NCBI RefSeq assembly: GCF_003633685.1
Contig: NZ_RBKT01000001.1
Coordinates: forward strand, 930,001-994,000
Source: Micromonospora pisi
GTDB lineage: Bacteria > Actinomycetota > Actinomycetes > Mycobacteriales > Micromonosporaceae
Direction of reading: 5' to 3'
Length of the DNA: 64,000 nt
Position 1 is the stretch's first letter; each line of letters begins with the position of its first letter. The notes under the pieces were generated by a model. The model searched no databases. It worked only from the letters and a program-made list of their open reading frames with translations, and was not told the origin of the DNA. The translations under genes were made by a program, and so were the position numbers. Shown in pieces: positions 18,164 through 27,154 of the stretch.

Positions 18164-18382
18164 GCCGGGCGGCCATGGCACCCCACCGCGCCGGCCCGCC
18201 CGGTCAACCTCCGCTGAACGAGGACACGAACCAGTCCCTCGAAGCAGATCGGCGTTTCTTCGCCGTGCCTTGCGCCGCTGTCGAACCGCCTGGTGGGCGC
18301 CGCCTCCTCGTCGGCCCACGTACCGATCGATCCCCTATCCGTCGGTAAGCCCCGGCGCTGCTACGACCCCAAGGAGTCACTC

Positions 18383-19948
18383 GTGCAAACCCCGTCCCGT
18401 AGCGGATCAGGACCAGCTCCCAACCTCATGCCGAGACGCCCTCGCCTCCGCCGCCTGGCCGTCCTGGCCGGCGCACTGGTTGGCGTCCTCATCGTCAGTG
18501 GCGCCGCCCCCGGTGCCCCGTTGCCGGCCGCCGAAGCCGCCGCCACGGCGCCGGCGCCGATGGCCACCATCGAGCCGGGACAGAGCACCCGGGTCGTGGG
18601 CGCACCGTCCGGTCGCTGCCTCGAGGTCCCCAACTCGAGCACCGTCAACGGCACCCAGGCGCAGCTGTGGGACTGCCATGGCGGTGCCAACCAGACCTGG
18701 ACCTGGACGTCGAGCAAACAGCTCATGGTGTACGGCAACAAGTGCCTGGACGCGTACGGCCTGGGCACCGCCAACGGCACACCGGCGGTGATCTGGGACT
18801 GCAACGGCCAGACCAACCAGCAGTGGAACGTCAACGCCAACGGCACCATCACCGGGGTCCACTCCGGGCTGTGCCTCGACGCCAGCGGCTACGGCACCGC
18901 GAACGGCACCAAAATCCACCTCTGGACCTGCCACGGCGGCGTCAACCAGCAATGGACCTCACCAACCGCTCCCCCACCGACCGGCACGCGTCCGTGTGAC
19001 ATCTACGCCTCCGGCGGCACCCCATGCGTAGCGGCGCACAGCACGACGCGGGCGCTCTATGCCGCGTACACCGGCTACCTGTACCAGGTCCGGCGCTCGT
19101 CGGACAACACGACCCGGAATATCGGCCTGTCGAGCGCGGGCGGCACGGCCGACGCGGCGACGCAGGACTCGTTCTGCGCCGGCACGACCTGCGTGGTGAC
19201 GGTCGTCTTCGACCAGTCCGGGCGGGGTAACGACCTCTGGTACCAGGGATCGAGCGTGGTTCCGGGCTCGCCACAGAGCAAGCCGGCGGTTGCTACCTCG
19301 GAGTCTCTGACGGTGGGCGGCGCCAAGGCGTACTCGCTGTACATCAACCCCGGCAACAGCTACTGGCGGGACGGGCACCTGACCGGAGTGCCGACGGGTG
19401 CCGCCCCCGAGGGCATGTACATGGTGACCAGCGGCACGCACGTGAACAACGGCTGCTGCTTCGACTACGGCAACAGCGAGACGACGAGGAAGGCCGATGC
19501 CGCCGGAGCGATGGATGCCATCAACTTCGGTACGCAGTGTTGGTTCGGCGGCTGCTCCGGCACCGGCCCCTGGGTGCAGGCGGATCTCGAATGGGGTCTC
19601 TTCCCCGGTGGTAGCCAGAGTTGGAACCCGAACCAGCGCGCCTTCAACAGCAAGTTCGTCACCGCGACCCTGAAGAACAACGGCACTACGCGCTTCGCGA
19701 TCAAGGGCAGCAATGCCCAGTCCGGCAGCCTTTACACGCTCTGGGACGGCGCGCTACCACCGGGATACAGCCCGATGAAGAAGCAGGGTGCCATCGTCCT
19801 GGGCAGCGGTGGGGACTGCTGCAAGCCCGACGGCGGCGCGAACCTGAGCGCCGGCACCTTCTACGAAGGGGCCATGGTCGCCGGTTATCCGTCCGACGCG
19901 GCCGAGAACGCGGTGCAGGCCAACGTGATATCCGCCGGCTACCGCTGA
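18383..19948 (+). CDS. Secreted alpha-L-arabinofuranosidase B, CBM13 + GH54
   Basis: 521 residues from GTG 18383, six bases after AAGGAG. A basic signal peptide ends near residue 50 (PAAEAAAT). An N-terminal ricin-type CBM13 (about 65-190) shows three repeats ending in ANQTW, TNQQWN and VNQQWT. The GH54 catalytic domain starts at about 200 with CDIYASGGTPCVAAHSTTRA and includes VVFDQSGRGNDLW, the disulfide-rich CCFDYGNSET and the end TFYEGAMVAGYPSDA. Enzymes of this family cut terminal arabinofuranose from arabinoxylan or arabinan outside the cell. In fungal GH54 the carbohydrate module is a C-terminal CBM42; here it is an N-terminal CBM13. It is convergent with the GH62 gene. Confidence 0.93.
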   Translation: MQTPSRSGSGPAPNLMPRRPRLRRLAVLAGALVGVLIVSGAAPGAPLPAAEAAATAPAPMATIEPGQSTRVVGAPSGRCLEVPNSSTVNGTQAQLWDCHGGANQTWTWTSSKQLMVYGNKCLDAYGLGTANGTPAVIWDCNGQTNQQWNVNANGTITGVHSGLCLDASGYGTANGTKIHLWTCHGGVNQQWTSPTAPPPTGTRPCDIYASGGTPCVAAHSTTRALYAAYTGYLYQVRRSSDNTTRNIGLSSAGGTADAATQDSFCAGTTCVVTVVFDQSGRGNDLWYQGSSVVPGSPQSKPAVATSESLTVGGAKAYSLYINPGNSYWRDGHLTGVPTGAAPEGMYMVTSGTHVNNGCCFDYGNSETTRKADAAGAMDAINFGTQCWFGGCSGTGPWVQADLEWGLFPGGSQSWNPNQRAFNSKFVTATLKNNGTTRFAIKGSNAQSGSLYTLWDGALPPGYSPMKKQGAIVLGSGGDCCKPDGGANLSAGTFYEGAMVAGYPSDAAENAVQANVISAGYR

Positions 19949-20082
19949 CTCTGACTATCAATGTCCTGCAATGGAACAAGACCAGCGATGGTCCACCCGT
20001 GGCTGATCACGCATCAACCTAAGGACGGTCGCGCACGACCTCGCTCGGACAGCAGGATGATCTGCGAATCACGACGTGAGGC

Positions 20083-20114
20083 GGGGCGGGCTCGGCTTTC
20101 ACCGAGCCCGCCCC
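20083..20114. terminator. Bidirectional terminator between arabinofuranosidase genes
   Basis: Perfect 13-bp arms GGGGCGGGCTCGG and CCGAGCCCGCCCC around a 6-nt loop, between convergent genes ending at 19948 and 20221. Nothing else is seen in this 272-nt gap. Confidence 0.8.
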
Positions 20115-20220
20115 TCAAGCTCCACCCGATCCTGATCGCGGGCCGTGACAACGCACCCGATCCGGCATATCCCGCTGTCCGCGAACGACAGGAACGGCCG
20201 AGCCGGGGCCTGCGTCGCCC

Positions 20221-21753
20221 CTAGCGTTGCAGCGTCAGCAAACCCGGTCGGTAAGGCAGGAGGCCGTAGTCGCCGCCGGAGTTGGGGGATCGTCCCTGGT
20301 AGAGCAACCGCAGGTTGCAGGGATCAACGGTCATGGTCTGATCAGCGTTGCTCCGGATCAGCTCGCCGTGGCTGATGTCGTTGGTCCAGGTGGCGCCGCT
20401 GTTGGCCTTGCCGGCGAAGGGATTGCTCTCGGTTGCGGCCTGCGGCGTCCACGAACCGCCCAGACTGGTGGCCGTGAACGAACGGAAGTAGCGACCCTGC
20501 GCGCCGATCGCCTCGACGAGCATGAGGTATCGGTTCTCACCCTGGAGCTTGTAGACCTGAACCGCTTCGAACAGGTTGTTCGTCGAGTCGCTCATGATCA
20601 CCGTCGACGTCGAGCCGAAATTGCCCGGGAAATTCCCGATGGGCATACTGGCCCGATAGATCCTGCCGTTGTCCCCGGCGAAGAACAGGTACATGTTCGT
20701 GCTGTCACCGATCAGCGCCTGATCGATGGGTCCCGTACCGGAGTCGGAGATGCTTCCGGTGAAGAGCGGCTGCTGCGACGACCATCCATTCACATTGGTG
20801 GGGTCGCTCGACGTCCGGTAGGAGAAGGCGGTCGCACCCCACTGGTAGGCGAGCACCCAGATGTTCCTCGGGGCGAAGTAGAACAGCGTGGGCGCGACAG
20901 CCGCGAACGGCATCTGGTTCTGGCTGGCCGAGGCCATCTCGGACCAGTTCGTGAAGAGGCCGAAGTTCATCGACCCCCACGTCGTCCCCGTGTCGTGCGT
21001 CGTCGCATAGACGAGTTGCCTGCCGTTGTACGGGGCGTGGGTGAAGTCCTTGAGCGAAACCCACCCGGACCTCGGGTTCGCCAGCGAGCCCGTCGATGTC
21101 CAACGGTACGTCGACGGAAGACCGCATGTGCCGCCCGGCGGTGTCGTCGGCGGCGTGGTGGGGGTGACTCCGCCGTCGACGCGGACGAGTTGCCACTGCT
21201 GGTTGTTGCCACCCCAGTCGTCGTACTGCACGACGTTGCCACCGTCAGCGGTGGAGGCGCCCTGCACCTCCACCGCCTTGTTACTGTTCCGATTGATCAA
21301 CCGGACGTAGCCGCCAGCCGAGTCCGCCAGCCGGAACTGCTGGTTGGCCCCGTTGCCATCGGTCCACTGCACGATGCTGGCACCGTTGGCGGTCGACCAG
21401 TTGTAGACGTCCAGCACCTTGCCTGACAGCCGCGACTTCAACCGGTAGTAGCCGCCGCCGGAGTCGACAAACTGCCACTGCTGCTGGTTGCCGTTGTTCC
21501 GGGACCACTGGGTGATCCGGGCCCCGTCGTTGGTGGCCAGGTTGTACACGTCCAACGCCTTGCCACTGTTGCGGTTCACCAACACGTACCACGCGCTTGT
21601 GTCGACCGTCGCCGCAGCAGCGGGCGTCGACACCACTGCGGCGGCGGCGGCACCGACCACCACGGCCGTCACGCCAGCCGCGACGACCCGCGGCAACCAC
21701 CCGCGCCGCCGCAACGGCGGCGCGATCGACAGAGACCTATCAAAGGCAGACAT
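20221..21753 (-). CDS. Secreted CBM13 + GH62 alpha-L-arabinofuranosidase
   Basis: 510 residues from ATG 21753 behind GGAGGAGG; the open frame upstream runs through an operator. A signal peptide ends near residue 48, an N-terminal ricin-type lectin covers about 50-190, and a Thr/Pro linker ([12 protein letters not shown]) leads to the GH62 five-blade propeller (about 205-510). GH62 signatures include [46 protein letters not shown] and [12 protein letters not shown]62 enzymes remove arabinose from singly substituted xylose in arabinoxylan. Two LacI-type palindromes lie upstream. The lectin part is nearly the same as that of the esterase at 7714-9096. Confidence 0.93.
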   Translation of the reverse strand: MSAFDRSLSIAPPLRRRGWLPRVVAAGVTAVVVGAAAAAVVSTPAAAATVDTSAWYVLVNRNSGKALDVYNLATNDGARITQWSRNNGNQQQWQFVDSGGGYYRLKSRLSGKVLDVYNWSTANGASIVQWTDGNGANQQFRLADSAGGYVRLINRNSNKAVEVQGASTADGGNVVQYDDWGGNNQQWQLVRVDGGVTPTTPPTTPPGGTCGLPSTYRWTSTGSLANPRSGWVSLKDFTHAPYNGRQLVYATTHDTGTTWGSMNFGLFTNWSEMASASQNQMPFAAVAPTLFYFAPRNIWVLAYQWGATAFSYRTSSDPTNVNGWSSQQPLFTGSISDSGTGPIDQALIGDSTNMYLFFAGDNGRIYRASMPIGNFPGNFGSTSTVIMSDSTNNLFEAVQVYKLQGENRYLMLVEAIGAQGRYFRSFTATSLGGSWTPQAATESNPFAGKANSGATWTNDISHGELIRSNADQTMTVDPCNLRLLYQGRSPNSGGDYGLLPYRPGLLTLQR

Positions 21754-21837
21754 GATCCTCCTCCAATGACCAAGAGCCGAACGGTCCACCCGAAGATGGG
21801 CGCACCGCGACGCATGGGCCAGGCGTACGCGCCAAGC

Positions 21838-21851
21838 TGTTAGCGCTAACA
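21838..21851. promoter_or_regulatory. LacI-type operator TGTTAGCGCTAACA
   Basis: A perfect 14-bp palindrome 85 nt before the GH62 start codon. Its cognate regulator is not obvious in the window. Confidence 0.75.
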
Positions 21852-22101
21852 AAACCTGCGCGTGCCCAGCGCGCGCTCATCCCAAAGGTCCGACGAAGCA
21901 GGCTTGCCCGGTAAGCCACAGGCGCCGCCGTCCTCAAGCATCGACTGTGAGCGATAACACGCCGTTCGTCAAGTCGTAATATTCCGGGTCGAGCGACCGG
22001 TAGCGCACCGCAGCCCCCGACGCGACCGCTCTTCAACCGACTCCCCGCGCGCATCACTCCACCCACCGACGCAGACCGGGACGGACTCCCAGGGCGGGCG
22101 A

Positions 22102-22119
22102 GATGTTGGCGCTAACATC
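22102..22119. promoter_or_regulatory. Second LacI-type operator, distal to GH62
   Basis: GATGTTGGC followed by GCTAACATC, an 18-bp palindrome with a single mismatch, 350 nt upstream of the GH62 start. Paired sites this far apart suggest DNA looping. The rest of 21754-22246 shows no gene. Confidence 0.65.
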
Positions 22120-22246
22120 ACCGTTTCTGGATGAAGTGGTCACCCGGAACCAGGCGGATCGCGGTACGCGCCGCCGGACACACAACCAATGCCATGGCAG
22201 GCTCGCCACGTTCGACGCGGCGATCCGAGGGCAAGGAGCCCTGTGG

Positions 22247-23278
22247 TCAGGCGCGCGGTGCCCCGTCCGCAGAAGCGTCGCGGCGCTGCGCCGCACGGGG
22301 CGGCGTCGCGGGGATGGTGTCATCAGTGCCAGTCATCGCCGCCACAGCCGCAGCCTTGGGCTTGCGACGGTGGAGCGTGAAGGTCATGACCAGTACGACC
22401 AGAGCGCCGACGATCAGCCCGAGGATCGCGCTGGCCACCGTGTTGACGAGCCAGCCGACGAGCCCACCAAAAGCACCCGTGGCGTGGTGAGCGGCTTCCT
22501 CCACGTGGTGCACGGCCCCGTACAGAAAGTGCAGGCCCAGCTCGTCCGCGCCGACCAGCAGGATGTGTCCGCCCACCCACAGCATGGCGGCGGTGCCGAC
22601 CACCGTCAGCACGGTGAGAACCATCGGCATCGCCCGCACCAGCCCGCGGCCGAAGCTGGCGGTGGCGCCGGAAAGTTGCGCCAGGCGCAGCCCGGCGTCG
22701 TCCATCCTCACGATCAGGGCCACAACGCCGTACACCGCAACGGTTATGACGAGGGCGACGAGAGCGAGGATCGCCAGGCGGGACCAGAACGCCTCTTCGA
22801 TCACCTCGTTGAGGGCGATGACCATGATCTCCGCCGAGAGGACCAGGTCGGTCCGGACAGCCCCGGACACCAGCGTGGTCTCGTCCTGCACCTTCTCCTC
22901 GCCCGCGCCGTGGGCATCGTGATGGGCGATCTTGGCCCACACCTTTTCCGCGCCTTCGTAACACAGGTAGGCGCCGCCGAGCATCAGGATCGGAGTGAGC
23001 AGCCAGGGCACGAACTGGCTGAGCAGCAGCACCGCCGGCAGGATGATGAAGAACTTGTTGCGTAGCGACCCCAGGGCGATGCGCTTGATGATCGGCAACT
23101 CGCGCTCGGACGCCAGGCTCCGTACGTACTGCGGCGTGACGGCGGCGTCGTCGACGACGACGCCCGCCGCCTTGGCGCCGGCCTTCGCGGCGGCCGCCCC
23201 GATGTCATCGATCGACGCGGCAGCGGCACGAGCCAGCACCGCCACGTCGTCCAGCAGGGCTACGAGTCCACCGGCCAA
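22247..23278 (-). CDS. DUF808 integral membrane protein (YedI family)
   Basis: 343 residues from TTG 23278, with GGAAGGACC eight bases before. The family start MAGGLVALLDDVAVLARAAAAS and DVVGAKAAGVVVDDAAVTPQYV-like block are visible (here KAAGVVVDDAAVTPQYV), followed by about seven membrane segments and the cytosolic motif CYEGAEKVWAKIAHHDAH. The C-terminal 35 residues are a hydrophilic tail. The family is widespread and conserved, of unknown function, and located in the inner membrane. It has no functional link with the neighbouring sugar genes that I can see. Confidence 0.92.
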   Translation of the reverse strand: MAGGLVALLDDVAVLARAAAASIDDIGAAAAKAGAKAAGVVVDDAAVTPQYVRSLASERELPIIKRIALGSLRNKFFIILPAVLLLSQFVPWLLTPILMLGGAYLCYEGAEKVWAKIAHHDAHGAGEEKVQDETTLVSGAVRTDLVLSAEIMVIALNEVIEEAFWSRLAILALVALVITVAVYGVVALIVRMDDAGLRLAQLSGATASFGRGLVRAMPMVLTVLTVVGTAAMLWVGGHILLVGADELGLHFLYGAVHHVEEAAHHATGAFGGLVGWLVNTVASAILGLIVGALVVLVMTFTLHRRKPKAAAVAAMTGTDDTIPATPPRAAQRRDASADGAPRA

Positions 23279-23496
23279 GGGATGGTCCTTCCAGGGTTGA
23301 GCGAAGTCCGGGCTGGCCCATTCTCGCTCAGGTTCCTGCCCGAGTGCATGTTACCGGCCCGTCATATGTCTGACCGGCATCCGGGCGGGGTAGAGGCTGC
23401 CCGCCGGATCATGGACCGGCCCGTGATCGCGTCGTCCGACAACGCCTGGGTGGAGTTTGGCCCGTCCCTCGAGCCCGGGGAACGGGTCGAGGCGCT

Positions 23497-24022
23497 CTAC
23501 GGTCCTTCGAAGGTCAGATACGGCAGTGTCATGGTGTGGATCACCACCGGGGTCGCGCTGGCGAAGTCCGTGCCACCGTGCCACCGGACGCCGCTCGGGC
23601 AGAGACACTCCCACTTGACCTGCTGACCACCGAGGATCATGGGCCGTACGTGGTGGTTGGCGTCGTCGTCCTCCCCGAAGGCAACCGCCTCCCCGGTAGC
23701 CACGTTACGCATCACCAGGCGGAGCGGGCCCGGCGGCTCATCCGGGATGTGCACGCCGACATATGTTCCGCTGGAGAGACTGAAGAGATAGGGCTCAGTC
23801 GCCCCAATCGTCGCCGGCACCAGGTCGGCCAGCAACCGGTTGCCCACCTGTCCGCTCCACTGGTACGGGTGCTGGTCTGACTTGAACAGCAACGGCCACT
23901 CGTACGGGCCGAGCCAGTCGATCCGGAATGAGCCGTCGTCGGCGATCGGCGAGTAGCGCAGGTCGCGGCGATTGTCCGGGAGTGAACACCAGCCCGAGCC
24001 GGCGCGGCAGGAATCTCTTCAT
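23497..24022 (-). pseudogene. Frameshifted remnant related to the C-terminal domain of the 53665-56265 protein
   Basis: ATG 24022 with an upstream GGGGAG begins a peptide (MKRFLPRRLGLVF) that soon leaves the frame of the conserved part. The conserved frame is open from about 24016 to 23497 but has no good start except TTG 23892. It reads WLGPYEWPLLFKSD, then QWSGQVGNRLLAD and GATEPYLFSLSSGTYVGV. These match NLGPYAWPLLFTPIAD, QWSGATGNRFQAE and GATSTYDTTLSAGAKVTG of the large repeat protein at 53665-56265. It therefore looks like a paralogue that lost its front and took a frameshift, although a sequencing error or a short TTG-started protein cannot be excluded. Confidence 0.55.
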
Positions 24023-24485
24023 GCTTGCTCCCCTACGGTCGTTGGAGCGGGGTCCGGGAACCGCTCGAGCTCGGGGTCCCTCGCGCTAGCACGCTAGCCG
24101 ACCAGCACGACCGTGCACAGTGGATGAGCGGCCAGGTGATCATCGGCCGGTCCGGGTGGTCGGTGCTGGTCCGGATGGTCCCCGCAGGGCATGACGCGCG
24201 TCCGCGCCGGACCGCGCCAACGCCCACAGCCACGTCTGCGTGGTCCCGCCAGGACCAGCCCGTACACCCGCCGCAGGGCGATCATGTCGATCATCGTCAG
24301 GTGCGTACCCAAGGTTTCGCATGGGCGTTGGGCTCTCGGCCCTCCGTGCGGGGTGCACAGGACCCTTCGGTGGCGATATCCGCGACGAGGCATCGCGATT
24401 GGCCATGCCTCATCCGGCTGCGGCGTCGCGAAGCCGCAGCGCGCGGACCGGTGCGCCGCTACCGGTTGCGGCGCCTGCTCCGCGG
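24023..24485. other. Intergenic stretch without a recognisable gene
   Basis: No frame here has a convincing start and family pattern on either strand. The only structure noticed is GCTAGC repeated at 24085-24090 and 24093-24098 with a 2-nt spacer, a palindromic arrangement 63-76 nt upstream of the 24022 start and a possible regulator site. Confidence 0.4.
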
Positions 24486-25010
24486 TTATGAGGTTGGTAT
24501 GCGGTGGCGTTGGTAGTGGCGGGCGGCTTTGGCGCGACCGCCGCAGCCATCCATGGAGCACCAGCGTCGGGTGCCGTTGCGCGAGGTGTCGTAGAAGTGC
24601 AGGACACAGGCGGGGTTGCCGCAGGGTCGGATCCGGTTGGGTTGTTGCCGGAGCAGGTCCAGGTAGTTGTTGACCGCCTGCCAGGCGGGGAGCCAACTGT
24701 CGTCGATGTCATGGTGCTCGTGCACGGTTGTCTGGCGCAGCGTGTAGCGGAGGGCGCCGCGGGCGAGGATCGCGTTGATCTCCTGTTCGGCGTCCTCCCC
24801 GGGCTGCTCGAGGATGCGGCGCAGCGCCGAACGCGCTTGGCGCAACGGGATCTCCACCGTTCCGGGGTCGCCCGCGAGTCGTTGCTCGGCGAGCCACTCC
24901 CGTAGTCCGTCGGGCTCGTCGAACAGGTCGACCATGCGGCCACGCTCAACCCACTGAGTGTTGACCAGGTCCAGAGCGAGGGGCTCGCCCACCAGCGGTC
25001 GCCGCGTCAT
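24486..25010 (-). CDS. CGNR zinc-finger transcriptional regulator
   Basis: 174 residues from ATG 25010. The N-terminal ABATE domain begins LVGEPLALDLVNTQWVERG. The C-terminal CGNR finger reads CGNPACVLHFYDTSRNGTRR, then WCSMDGCGGRAKAARHYQR, with four cysteines for zinc. The start is uncertain: ATG 25037 is also in frame, but the minus-strand hexamer TAAGAT ends seven bases before ATG 25010, which suggests a leaderless message. A dyad ACCT/AGGT lies over the region and overlaps the divergent promoter at 25038-25066, as expected for an autoregulator. Such regulators often neighbour hydrolase or redox genes. Confidence 0.88.
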   Translation of the reverse strand: MTRRPLVGEPLALDLVNTQWVERGRMVDLFDEPDGLREWLAEQRLAGDPGTVEIPLRQARSALRRILEQPGEDAEQEINAILARGALRYTLRQTTVHEHHDIDDSWLPAWQAVNNYLDLLRQQPNRIRPCGNPACVLHFYDTSRNGTRRWCSMDGCGGRAKAARHYQRHRIPTS

Positions 25011-25037
25011 GCAACCGATCTTACCACCTATCGCCAT

Positions 25038-25066
25038 TTGACAGGTTAGCCGAGGCGTCGTACCTT
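25038..25066 (+). promoter_or_regulatory. Promoter divergent from the CGNR gene
   Basis: TTGACA (25038-25043), a 17-nt spacer and TACCTT (25061-25066). AAGGAGG at 25086-25092 follows, but no intact gene starts there; a hydrolase remnant begins at 25173 instead. Confidence 0.6.
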
Positions 25067-25172
25067 ATTACCGGTCAAAGTCTCTAAGGAGGTTAGAAAA
25101 GCTGGGACCTGTGCACCTCTCCGGGTCACATGTGCCGTTTTTTCCCGGTCGCCCCGGCTGGTCGTCGCGGGG

Positions 25173-25317
25173 TGGTCCGCCAACAAGCACGTCCGCAACC
25201 TGCCCGAGGCCAAGCTGCACCTACTCGACGCGGGCAATTTCGCCTGGAAACCCAGGGCGAGGAGGTCGCGCTCATCCGCGACTTCATCGGCCGCACGCTT
25301 CCCTGGCTCACCCGTCC
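25173..25317 (+). pseudogene. C-terminal scrap of an alpha/beta hydrolase
   Basis: One frame reads WSANKHVRNLPEAKLHLLDA then GNFAWK. After about base 25249 the next frame continues TQGEEVALIRDFIGRTLPW. Together these are the last strand, catalytic-histidine loop and C-terminal helix of an alpha/beta hydrolase, where intact members read DAGHFA; here the histidine is Asn. The front of the gene is missing and a frameshift splits the rest. The intact ancestor was probably the first gene after the 25038 promoter. Confidence 0.6.
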
Positions 25318-25371
25318 ATCCGCGACGGGCAGCCCGCCCCCCGCCCTCACCCACGCCGGAGGATCCGCCCC

Positions 25372-26061
25372 ATGCCATACCGCTACCTGCAAGAACTGAC
25401 CACTCCGTCAGTGGCGGCCGCGCAAGAGCGCTACGGCAGCCAAGCGGCTGTCCAACGTTTGCTCGTCGGCTGGGACACGAACCCGCTGCTCAACGCCGCC
25501 GAGGCCGCCTTCGTCGCTGAACGTGACAGCTTCTACCTCGCCACCGTCAGCGAGAACGGCTGGCCCTATCTGCAGCATCGCGGCGGCCCCACTGGCTTCC
25601 TACGGGTTCTTGAGCCCGTCGACGGGCACAGCGTCCTCGGCTGGGCCGACCTGCGCGGCAACCGGCAGTACCTGTCGGTCGGTAACCTCGGCAACTCACC
25701 GCGGGTATCACTGCTGCTCATGGACTACGCCCATCAACGTCGCCTCAAAATCATCGGTACCGCCCGTGTCACCGACGTCCATGACGGCACGCCAGGGGAC
25801 CTGCTGGAAAGGCTGCGTGTGCCTGGGCAGCGCGGCAAGGTCGAGCGGCTGATCACCATCGACATCCACAGCTACGACTGGAACTGCCCCCAACACATCA
25901 CGCCTCGCTACAGCGCAGCCGAACTAGCCGACGCACTCACGCCCGTACACGAAGAACTCGCGCGCCTCCGTGCGGACAACCGCGTCCTTCGCGAGCAACT
26001 GCAACTCCGGCCCGCACCACCTGGCGACGGCACCGGCAACAAGGACGGCCATGAACATTGA
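25372..26061 (+). CDS. Pyridoxamine 5'-phosphate oxidase-family flavin protein
   Basis: 229 residues from ATG 25372, with GGAGG about nine bases upstream. The split-barrel domain covers about residues 20-190: ERDSFYLATVSENGWPYLQH, GPTGFLRVL, ADLRGNRQYLSVGNL and RVSLLLMDYAHQRRLKIIGT. The C-terminal 40 residues (PVHEELARLRADNRVLREQL) form a short coiled coil. Members bind FMN or F420 and reduce small molecules, or act in stress protection; substrate unknown. It lies in the same direction as the hydrolase scrap and the metallohydrolase and could be co-transcribed. Confidence 0.88.
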   Translation: MPYRYLQELTTPSVAAAQERYGSQAAVQRLLVGWDTNPLLNAAEAAFVAERDSFYLATVSENGWPYLQHRGGPTGFLRVLEPVDGHSVLGWADLRGNRQYLSVGNLGNSPRVSLLLMDYAHQRRLKIIGTARVTDVHDGTPGDLLERLRVPGQRGKVERLITIDIHSYDWNCPQHITPRYSAAELADALTPVHEELARLRADNRVLREQLQLRPAPPGDGTGNKDGHEH

Positions 26062-26343
26062 CAACCATGAAACCCGTACCGCTGCGCCACTGATTGCCCG
26101 GTTCACCTGAGACACCGCCCGGTCAAGGTGCAGGCCACCGAAGAAGCCTGGATCACTCGCGACCCGCGCCGCGTCGCCGCCGCCTACACACCCGGCAGCA
26201 CCTGGCGCAGCCGTTCGACCTTGCTCACCGGCCGCGACGAAATCGATGCGTTCCTGGCCGACAAGTGGGAACACGATCTCGATCACGCTTTCCGCAAACA
26301 GCTCCCGGGCGTTCCGCAAGAACCGGAAACTAAGGAAAAAGAC
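26051..26343 (+). pseudogene. Remnant of a DUF1348 (NTF2-like) gene
   Basis: ATG 26051 starts a 19-residue peptide ending APLIARFT before a TGA. Out of frame with it, residues VKVQATEEAWITRDPRRVAA and TWRSRSTLLTGRDEIDAFLA, then DKWEHDLDHAFRKQL, follow. These are the first half of a DUF1348 protein. The second half is absent, and the frame runs directly into the metallohydrolase start. Both a frameshift and a truncation are therefore visible. Confidence 0.65.
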
Positions 26344-27099
26344 ATGAACAACCTGACTGTACGCTCCATTGGCGGGCCGACAGCAGTCCTCGACTATGCG
26401 GGCTCGCGCATCGTGCTGGACCCGACCTTCGACCAACCGGGGACGTACCAGAACGGGCCGGTCACCGCGACCAAGCTGACCGGCCCGAGTGTCCCGCCCG
26501 GGGACCTCGACCAGGTCGATGTGGTGCTCGTGTCGCACGAGCACCACATCGACAACCTCGACACCTCCGGACGGGAGTACGCACGCAGGGCCCGACGGGT
26601 GTTCACCACCACGGCGGGGGCACAGAATCTCGGTCCCCATTCCACCGGCCTCCGGCCGTTCGAGCACGCCGAGGTCGGCGACATACGAATCACGGCGGTC
26701 CCGGCGCTGCACGGGACACCGGAGATCGGTGTGGTCAACGGCCCGGTCGTCGGATTCGTGCTGGAGGCCGACGACTGGCCGACGGTCTACATCAGCGGTG
26801 ACAACGCCTCATTGGACATCGTGGCGGTTGTCGCGGAGCACTTTCCGGCGACAGAAATCGCGATCCTCAACCTCGGCGCAGCCCGGATCCCCGTACGCGG
26901 CAACGGGTTGCTCACCCTGAACGCCGAAATGGCGGCACGAGCGGCGGCCCTGCTCGGTGCCCGGGCAGTGGTGCCGATGCACCAGGACGGCTGGGGGCAC
27001 TACACCCAGGACGCCGACGACGTCGTACGTGCGTTCGAGGAGGCGGGCTTGACGAATGTGCTCGTCGACGTGCGGCCCGGCGATTCCGCGTCCCTCTGA
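26344..27099 (+). CDS. Metallo-beta-lactamase-fold metal-dependent hydrolase (UlaG-like)
   Basis: 251 residues from ATG 26344, with AAGGA eleven bases before. A longer in-frame start at 26128 would fuse the DUF1348 scrap to the enzyme and is probably not used. The metal motif is VVLVSHEHHIDN (H-x-H-x-x-D with Asn where many members have the next His), followed by VPALHG, YISGDNA and VPMHQDGWGHY, matching UlaG/YtnP-like hydrolases. The fold begins with the typical GGPTAVLDYAGSRIVLDP. Substrate unknown; lactones or phosphodiesters are typical for relatives. Confidence 0.85.
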   Translation: MNNLTVRSIGGPTAVLDYAGSRIVLDPTFDQPGTYQNGPVTATKLTGPSVPPGDLDQVDVVLVSHEHHIDNLDTSGREYARRARRVFTTTAGAQNLGPHSTGLRPFEHAEVGDIRITAVPALHGTPEIGVVNGPVVGFVLEADDWPTVYISGDNASLDIVAVVAEHFPATEIAILNLGAARIPVRGNGLLTLNAEMAARAAALLGARAVVPMHQDGWGHYTQDADDVVRAFEEAGLTNVLVDVRPGDSASL

Positions 27100-27154
27100 G
27101 GAAGAATCTGTCGGGTCCACACCCCCGGACATCGGCGATCGAAATGACGGCCCG

